Assembly (NCBI GenBank): GCA_947464705.1
Contig: CANHYD010000063.1
Location: 1 to 10,058 of the forward strand
Length of the DNA: 10,058 nucleotides
Source: Verrucomicrobiota bacterium
GTDB lineage: Bacteria; Verrucomicrobiota; Verrucomicrobiia; Limisphaerales; UBA9464
Direction: 5' to 3'
The notes beneath the pieces are model-generated. The model was not told the origin of the DNA. It saw nothing but the letters and a program-made list of their open reading frames with translations, and made no database searches. This document shows, piece after piece, positions 5,917 to 10,058 of the stretch; the first letter of the stretch is position 1; every line of letters begins with the position of its first letter. A program made the translations under genes and the position numbers.

Positions 5917-7044
5917 TCAGCCCGGTACCACGGCGGTGCGTTGAGCGTGGGAGGCGAGGGCCGCCTCGAAGACTTCATGACTGCGGACTGCTTCGTCCGG
6001 GGTGACGCACCCGAAGCGACCTCCAAGGGCCCCAACCCGTTCAGCCGCGAAGGCGGCCCACATTTGCAGGAAACAATCCGGGAAGCCCGGCTCGAAGATC
6101 CCTCCGGTGATGGTCGGGAACGGTGTCTGGAATCCCAGGTCCGTGCGGCTCCACCACTGTTCCTTCGAGCGGTCAAACTTCCAGAGCGTCTTCGGTTCGG
6201 CCGTGGAATAGCGCATGCCCCCGTCGGTTCCGAGAATCTCGATCGACCAGGTGTTGGTGGCTCCCGGTGCCAGTCGCTTCATTTCCAAGCGCATGGGAGT
6301 CTCGAGGCCCTGGATAGTGGCTTCGGTGTGGAGCATGGCGTTGTCCCAAGTATCGCAGGGGGCCATGCCACCTTTGCCGTCGGGACGTTCGTGATAAATC
6401 TTCTGCAACTGGGCGTACACTCGGCTCGGGAACCATCCGAGGCGAAAGGGCACATGAACGACGTGCATTCCCAGGTCGCCCATCACACCGATGGTCCCGC
6501 AGGTGCGCACCTGACGTTTCCAATTCACCGCTTTGGTCGGGTCGAGGTCGCTGGCATGCCAGAAGCAGGATCGGACCTCCAAGGGTTTGCCCATGGCACC
6601 GGATTGAGCCCATTCGACAACCCTCTGGACACCCGGCAAGAAGGGGAACTCGGAGCTGCAGCGCACGAACCGACCCGACTTGGCGGCCGCATCGCGGATG
6701 CGTCGGGCTGCCGCGAGATCGATGCCGAAGGGTTTCTCGGCGAGCAGGTCCTTTCCGGCGGCCAATACGTCGAGGTAAATGGCCTCGTGGAGGTTGTGGG
6801 GTACGGCGACATACACCACATCCACTTCGGGCGAGGCGAGGAGTTGGCGGTGATCCTGGGTGAGCAGTTTGACCGTCGGGATTTGACGGAACCAGTCCAG
6901 GAGGCTGGGTTGCAAGTCACAGACGGCGACCAACTCCACCTGGACGGGGAAGTTGTTGAGGACAAACCAGCGGGCAAACGCGCTGGCTGCCTCGCGGCCC
7001 ATGAGGCCGCCGCCGATGATGCCGACACGGAGGGTGGGTTTCAT
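5917..7044 (-). CDS. Gfo/Idh/MocA family NAD(P)-dependent oxidoreductase
   Basis: Predicted dehydrogenase of 375 residues acting on a sugar, inositol or related polyol derivative; the substrate is not readable. The N-terminal Rossmann domain has the dinucleotide-binding loop GIIGGGLMG (8-16), a strand ending in VAVCD (39-43), and DVVYVAVPHNLH (75-86). The family EKP motif (AEKPFGI, residues 102-108) supplies catalytic Lys104. In the C-terminal substrate domain GVMGDLGMHVVHV (186-198) contains the Asp190 and His194 expected of the catalytic site. The residues around 167-181 (LDPTKAVNWKRQVRT) probably line the pocket. There is no Tat signal, unlike many family members in PVC bacteria, so it should be cytoplasmic. 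Its ATG overlaps the stop of the upstream gene in an ATGA tetranucleotide, which indicates co-translation. Confidence 0.92.
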   Translation of the reverse strand: MKPTLRVGIIGGGLMGREAASAFARWFVLNNFPVQVELVAVCDLQPSLLDWFRQIPTVKLLTQDHRQLLASPEVDVVYVAVPHNLHEAIYLDVLAAGKDLLAEKPFGIDLAAARRIRDAAAKSGRFVRCSSEFPFLPGVQRVVEWAQSGAMGKPLEVRSCFWHASDLDPTKAVNWKRQVRTCGTIGVMGDLGMHVVHVPFRLGWFPSRVYAQLQKIYHERPDGKGGMAPCDTWDNAMLHTEATIQGLETPMRLEMKRLAPGATNTWSIEILGTDGGMRYSTAEPKTLWKFDRSKEQWWSRTDLGFQTPFPTITGGIFEPGFPDCFLQMWAAFAAERVGALGGRFGCVTPDEAVRSHEVFEAALASHAQRTAVVPG

Positions 7045-7742
7045 GAAAGGGATCGGGAGGGACGATTCAGGGGAATGCTCTGGGCCATGCCTCGGGTGGG
7101 CGGAGGGGAAGTGTCCAGAGCCTGCCGCGCGAGGAGTTGGTCTCGGAGGGCCGAGAAACCGTCGAACGCCTGAAGGTTCTGAGTCAGTAAGCGTACCAAT
7201 TGATCTTGGGTGAGTCCTTCGGCCGCAAGCATTTCAGGGATGGGTTTCCCAGACGAAACCTCTTGATGAATTCTGCGCAAGGTTCGGAGGGTCAGAGCCG
7301 ACTCGTTGCGCCCCAGAGCGGAGGACCGGGATGCTGCAGACAGGTGGGAAGCGCCCTCGGCGAAACCGATGGAGGGATGATCCGGGTTGGGCGGTCGATC
7401 CACCGTAGCCTTCACCTGGTTCCAGGTCTCGACCACCGCTTCCGAGCGACCTCGCATCCCGATCGATCGCCGGAAGCTCTTCTCCACGAACCGCAGATGC
7501 ACCAAGTCTTGGGCGGCTGCATTGACCTCCCGGCCGGTGCGGGCCGGAGCGGCGTTCCGAATCACTTCAAGTTCGCTGGCGAAAATCTCAGGGCTCACCC
7601 AGAAGCTGAGGGCCGCCAAGGGGCGGAACGGCCATGGGACGATTCGCAACAACAGGTGACGCTCAAAGCCCGATGCGCTGCAACCATGATGGTGGCAGTA
7701 GGCTTCCTTGAAATTGGCGTGGACCAGTTTGGCAATGGCCAT
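7041..7742 (-). CDS. Uncharacterised protein with an N-terminal YCHHHGC motif, coupled to the oxidoreductase gene
   Basis: I do not recognise this 233-residue protein with certainty. Residues 1-112 look like a folded, conserved-type domain. It opens VHANFKEAYCHHHGCSASGFERHLLLR with Cys16, His17-19 and Cys21, then has a hydrophobic segment IVPWPFRPLAALSFWVSP (34-51), an acidic/aliphatic patch ASELEVIRNAAPARTGRE (55-72) and a basic stretch RFVEKSFRRSIGMRGR (84-99). The hydrophobic part is short and interrupted by prolines, so a membrane span is doubtful. Residues 113-148 are Pro/Ser-rich and probably disordered. Residues 149-209 look helical. There is no signal peptide. The stop overlaps the start of the Gfo/Idh/MocA gene by 4 bases, so the two products are probably made together. 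A TTGACA element lies 55 bases upstream of the start. ATG 7742 is the first in-frame ATG after the larA-like stop. Confidence 0.7.
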   Translation of the reverse strand: MAIAKLVHANFKEAYCHHHGCSASGFERHLLLRIVPWPFRPLAALSFWVSPEIFASELEVIRNAAPARTGREVNAAAQDLVHLRFVEKSFRRSIGMRGRSEAVVETWNQVKATVDRPPNPDHPSIGFAEGASHLSAASRSSALGRNESALTLRTLRRIHQEVSSGKPIPEMLAAEGLTQDQLVRLLTQNLQAFDGFSALRDQLLARQALDTSPPPTRGMAQSIPLNRPSRSLS

Positions 7743-7772
7743 GGGTTCGTCGGGCTCGCTTCAGACTTCGCA

Positions 7773-7802
7773 AGAATCCGGTTTGTCGTCGGAATGTGTC
7801 AA
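7773..7802 (-). promoter_or_regulatory. Candidate sigma-70 promoter for the unknown protein and oxidoreductase genes
   Basis: In the 99-base gap after the larA-like gene, the minus strand carries a perfect -35 hexamer TTGACA (7802-7797). It is followed after 18 bases by GATTCT (7778-7773), which matches three of six -10 positions. Transcription would begin near 7766, giving a leader of about 24 bases. The -35 match is exact, the -10 is weak, and the spacer is one base above optimum. Confidence 0.35.
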
Positions 7803-7841
7803 CCGTGTGGCGAATTCTTTCAGAGAAGGGTGAGTAGGGAA

Positions 7842-9068
7842 TTAGCCACGGACTCGGTAGAGGGTTTCTCCGGCTTTGGGCACATGCAGGATGCCCTCGG
7901 ACTCCCGCCCTTGGAATTGAGCGGGATCGATGGTCCGCCAATCGCGGTAGCCGAGGTTGATCTCGCGGCACACCGACTCCGGAATTCCGGTCGCTAACGT
8001 GACCCGGGCCCGACGGGTCTCAACGCCATTTTCATAGGTGCCCTGTCCGAAGACATGAGTGCTGTGAGCGAGAGTGCCCCACGGGAAATCTTTGAAACGG
8101 TCCCATTGTTTCAAGAAGTAGTCCCGGCAGTGGTAGCCCACCTGTCGAATCAACGCTCCATGGACCACACTGACCTCATGGAGGTGGGGCGCATAGATGA
8201 TGAGTTCACCGCCCGCAGCCAGCACCGGCTCCAGCTTGTACATGCACTTGGCCCCCACCCACAGCTCGTCGTACATCGCCGGCGCGCAGCTGAGAATGGT
8301 GTGGAATTGGCGGTCTTTCCATTCGATGTGCGTTTGGGCGGACAAGTCGGCCGCCTGATCCCAGGCGGCCTCGGGGGTTCCGCTGAAGATTCCTGCCAAC
8401 TCCCCATGGCCTCCCGGTTTCACCACCAGGGCCAGACACAGTTTGGGAATGGGCACCATGGCGCCGGCGCGATCCACCACTCGGCGCACCGGGGTCCACT
8501 TCTGACCAATGACTCCTACCGTGGTGATCACCGCGCCGAGCCAGTGGAAGAAGTTGAGAATCTCCGGACCGCTGACTCCGGGGAACAGGTACTTGTTGCC
8601 GCCGCTGAACCCGACGACCTCGTGCGGAAAGACCGGGCCGATGATGACAATTTGATCGTAGCCCAGAACACGCCGATTGATGGACACAGGCACATCCATC
8701 GCGAAGAGCCCGTCGGACAGGGTTCGTATTTCGTCGGCGGGAATGACTCCCAGGGTTTCCAGGGCGGCCGGGTTGTCCCACTCATGGTTGTAGAATCCGA
8801 CGGATTGATATTGGGAGGCGCGTTCCTCGCGGGTGATCTCCAGTCGTTCGCAAATGGCGTCCTCCGACATCGCCGGGTGGGTGCCCAATGCGATGAGAAT
8901 ATCCAAGGCGGCCACTGACTCGGACCATTGGGCGTGGAGGGCCTTGAAGACGGCTCCAATCGGGGCGGTGCGCGTGCCATCGGGGATGATGAGCAGCACA
9001 CGTTTTCCCTGGAAACGGTGGGCCGGGTGATGAGTGGCCACCCAGGAGGCTATTTCGGATTGGTTCAT
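7842..9068 (-). CDS. LarA-family nickel-pincer racemase/epimerase homologue (DUF2088)
   Basis: Cytoplasmic 408-residue protein related to lactate racemase LarA (about 424 residues), which uses a covalently bound nickel-pincer nucleotide for hydride-based racemisation of 2-hydroxy acids. Asp30 and Arg33 lie in PDGTRTAP, like Asp72 and Arg75 of L. plantarum LarA. His64 lies in LGTHPAM (LarA His108), and His149 lies in FPHEVVGFSGGNKYLFPGVSG together with Lys159 (LarA His174 and Lys184, the cofactor attachment site). His175 in ILNFFHWLG corresponds to the nickel ligand His200. The spacings His-10-Lys and Lys-16-His are identical to LarA. The His64-His149 interval is about 19 residues longer. Start ATG 9068 is preceded by a GGGGGGTGAT ribosome-binding site. 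An upstream in-frame ATG at 9161 is rejected because its extension is not LarA-like and would cover the control dyad. The substrate is unknown, since family members act on various hydroxy acids. No larB, larC or larE is present. Confidence 0.87.
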   Translation of the reverse strand: MNQSEIASWVATHHPAHRFQGKRVLLIIPDGTRTAPIGAVFKALHAQWSESVAALDILIALGTHPAMSEDAICERLEITREERASQYQSVGFYNHEWDNPAALETLGVIPADEIRTLSDGLFAMDVPVSINRRVLGYDQIVIIGPVFPHEVVGFSGGNKYLFPGVSGPEILNFFHWLGAVITTVGVIGQKWTPVRRVVDRAGAMVPIPKLCLALVVKPGGHGELAGIFSGTPEAAWDQAADLSAQTHIEWKDRQFHTILSCAPAMYDELWVGAKCMYKLEPVLAAGGELIIYAPHLHEVSVVHGALIRQVGYHCRDYFLKQWDRFKDFPWGTLAHSTHVFGQGTYENGVETRRARVTLATGIPESVCREINLGYRDWRTIDPAQFQGRESEGILHVPKAGETLYRVRG

Positions 9069-9110
9069 CGCAAGATCACCCCCCGCCCAATTGCAGGCTC
9101 GACAGAGGCG

Positions 9111-9139
9111 CCCGAGAGGATGGGTGATTCGCTCTCGGG
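9111..9139 (-). promoter_or_regulatory. Perfect 8-base inverted repeat (stem-loop) in the leader of the larA-like gene
   Basis: CCCGAGAG (9111-9118) and CTCTCGGG (9132-9139) are exact complements around a 13-base loop. It lies 43 bases upstream of the start codon, between the probable promoter and the ribosome-binding site, so it would form a stem-loop in the mRNA leader or act as a DNA operator. No T-run follows on the transcribed strand, so an attenuator is not directly indicated. Confidence 0.5.
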
Positions 9140-9147
9140 AAGACAAA

Positions 9148-9168
9148 TGCGATATCGGCATTATCGCA
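9148..9168 (-). promoter_or_regulatory. 7-7-7 operator-like dyad overlapping an extended -10 element of the larA-like gene
   Basis: Perfect 7-base arms TGCGATA (9148-9154) and TATCGCA (9162-9168) are separated by 7 bases, giving a 21-base dyad. Read on the transcribed strand, one arm runs into TGCGATAAT (9168-9160). This is a TGn extended -10 with the hexamer GATAAT (five of six consensus positions); no good -35 is visible. Transcription would start near 9153, about 85 bases before the ATG. A regulator bound to the dyad would cover the promoter. The regulator is unknown. The arms do not resemble the NikR site as I know it. Confidence 0.5.
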
Positions 9169-9245
9169 GGCCGGGTGGATGGGCGAGGGGGGCGTCAGAC
9201 CACCCTCTCGCCGTGGACTCGTCCGAGCTGGCAACACCGTGGCTC

Positions 9246-9728
9246 TTAGAGAGCCTTCAGCGCCTCGAGCACTTCCGCGGCATGGATCTCCGGTTTTACC
9301 GAATCCCAGATCCGCGCAATTCGGCCATCTCGACCGATCAGGAACGTCACGCGATGCATGCCCTGGTACTTCCGTCCCATGAAGACCTTCTCGCCCCAGG
9401 CCCCGAAGGCATTGGCTACGACCGCCTCCGGGTCCGAGATCAGGGGGAAGGGGAGTTGATGCTTGTCGGTGAACTTGACGTGGGATTTCAGCGTATCGGC
9501 GCTGACTCCGAGGACCACGGCTCCGGACTTCTGGATGGCCGCATACTGGTCGCGGAATCCACAGGCTTCTTTGGTGCAGCCCGGGGTGTCGTCACGCGGG
9601 TAGAAGTAAATCACCACTGGCTTGCCCAAGAGGTCTTGGGAAGAGATTTGCGAACCGTCGGTCACCACCGCGCTGAACGGCGGGACCGGGTCACCGGGAC
9701 GAAGACTCAATACGACAGCTTTGGCCAT
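9246..9728 (-). CDS. bcp: Peroxiredoxin, Bcp/PrxQ type (thioredoxin-dependent thiol peroxidase)
   Basis: Cytoplasmic thiol peroxidase that reduces hydrogen peroxide and organic hydroperoxides with thioredoxin as electron donor. The product is 160 residues (E. coli Bcp is 156). The active-site motif YPRDDTPGCTKEACGFRD (43-60) has Pro44, Thr48 and the peroxidatic Cys51 in PxxxTxxC. The resolving Cys56 lies five residues on, the arrangement of the atypical two-cysteine Bcp subgroup. The conserved Arg126 lies in MHRVTFLI. FPLISDP (94-100) and VFMGRKYQGMHR are also typical. The start is taken at ATG 9728, 10 bases after the coaX stop. An in-frame TTG at 9737 would add three residues. No strong ribosome-binding site is seen, so coupling to coaX translation is plausible. 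Confidence 0.95.
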   Translation of the reverse strand: MAKAVVLSLRPGDPVPPFSAVVTDGSQISSQDLLGKPVVIYFYPRDDTPGCTKEACGFRDQYAAIQKSGAVVLGVSADTLKSHVKFTDKHQLPFPLISDPEAVVANAFGAWGEKVFMGRKYQGMHRVTFLIGRDGRIARIWDSVKPEIHAAEVLEALKAL

Positions 9729-9738
9729 GTTGGGCAAT

Positions 9739-10058
9739 CTATGCAGGAAGCGGCTTTGCGCAATGGGCCAGAGCAGTGAGTCGCAATCCTTCGAGCGTCA
9801 ACCCAGGGACCACCGCCTCGATCTCCGGTAGCCCGCGGGCAATCAGGCGGGCGTAGCCACCGGTGGCCACGACTGGCAGGCGGCGCACCCCGAGTTCTCG
9901 GCGCAGCTCGATGATGAGGCCTCGCACCAGGCCACGATAACCGAAAACAGCCCCGGAGAGCATCGCTTCCTCGGTGTTGCGACCGACCACCCGCCGGGGA
10001 TTCCGGATGCGGATCCGCGGCAGGAGCGCTGTCTTTTCGTGGAGGTAATCGGTCATCG
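9739..10058 (-). CDS. coaX: Type III pantothenate kinase CoaX, C-terminal part
   Basis: Partial gene: its 5' end lies beyond the right edge and the frame is open to the last base. CoaX phosphorylates pantothenate in the first step of coenzyme A synthesis. It belongs to the acetate/sugar kinase fold and, unlike type I enzymes, is not feedback-inhibited by CoA. About 106 of roughly 250 residues are visible. These include HEKTALLPRI, RRVVGRNTEEAMLSGAVFGYRGLVRGLI (described as one segment: the Gly-Arg-Asn-Thr turn and the Ser-Gly-Ala helix), VVATGGYARLIA with the adenosine-pocket TGG, and the ending VVPGLTLEGLRL. All are typical of the C-terminal half of the family. The ATG at 10056 falls inside the conserved domain and is not the start. 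bcp follows after 10 bases. Confidence 0.88.
   Translation of the reverse strand, partial: MTDYLHEKTALLPRIRIRNPRRVVGRNTEEAMLSGAVFGYRGLVRGLIIELRRELGVRRLPVVATGGYARLIARGLPEIEAVVPGLTLEGLRLTALAHCAKPLPA

Noticed and set aside
5053..7173. A 706-codon open frame on the plus strand, the longest open frame in the window
   Set aside because: It runs antisense across both the pnp gene and the oxidoreductase gene, which have clear family motifs on the minus strand. Its translation is rich in Gly, Arg, His and Asp with no recognisable domain. It is a by-product of GC-rich codon use.
8055..8918. A 287-codon open frame on the plus strand
   Set aside because: It lies entirely antisense to the larA-like gene, whose catalytic residues are readable on the other strand. 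The product has no recognisable motif.
9069..9161. N-terminal extension of the larA-like protein from ATG 9161
   Set aside because: The extra 31 residues do not resemble LarA, the ATG falls inside the probable promoter dyad, and a good ribosome-binding site precedes ATG 9068 instead.
9172..9215. GGGTGG ... CCACCC inverted repeat after bcp, considered as a bcp terminator
   Set aside because: The stem is only six bases around a long G-rich loop, and no T-run follows. It is too weak to call.
8928..9779. A 283-codon open frame on the plus strand, covering the larA leader and bcp
   Set aside because: It is antisense to bcp and the start of the larA-like gene, with no domain features and no convincing start signal.

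Overview
The window is GC-rich, densely coded DNA from a Gram-negative-type bacterium. A Kdo transferase (waaA) implies a lipid A-based outer membrane. The combination of genes (type III pantothenate kinase, Bcp-type peroxiredoxin, a LarA-like protein, a Gfo/Idh/MocA oxidoreductase and a Tat-exported sugar-binding protein) would fit a member of the Verrucomicrobiota or a related PVC lineage. That placement is inferred from gene content and style only; no rRNA or other marker is present.

Layout. Positions 1-1991, minus strand: a sulfate/thiosulfate ABC importer in the order cysT, cysW, cysA. The genes are tightly packed (2-base gap, then 11-base overlap), and cysA runs off the left edge. Positions 1992-2133: a divergent control region with a perfect tandem octamer and an eight-C run. 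Positions 2134-3512, plus strand: a small PpnP-type nucleoside phosphorylase, then an orphan periplasmic sugar-binding protein with a twin-arginine signal. From 3607 to the right edge every gene is on the minus strand. In transcription order these are coaX (5' end outside the window), bcp, a LarA-family nickel-pincer racemase homologue, an unrecognised 233-residue protein, a Gfo/Idh/MocA dehydrogenase, a trimeric-type purine nucleoside phosphorylase, and waaA.

How the genes may work together. cysTWA brings sulfate into the cell. PpnP and PNP are two unrelated enzymes for phosphorolytic nucleoside salvage. WaaA acts in lipopolysaccharide core assembly, CoaX in coenzyme A synthesis and Bcp in peroxide removal. 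The middle of the minus-strand run (LarA homologue, unknown protein, oxidoreductase) looks like an accessory metabolic group. The unknown protein and the oxidoreductase share an ATGA stop/start overlap and are probably co-translated. The LarA homologue has its own control region, with a 7-7-7 dyad lying over an extended -10 element and a second perfect stem-loop in the leader.

The points most worth a second look are the LarA homologue with all pincer-cofactor residues but no maturation genes nearby, the dyad over its probable promoter, the unknown protein coupled to the oxidoreductase, and a PNP in which a usually conserved active-site histidine is alanine. I saw no RNA genes, CRISPR arrays, insertion sequences or prophage genes.
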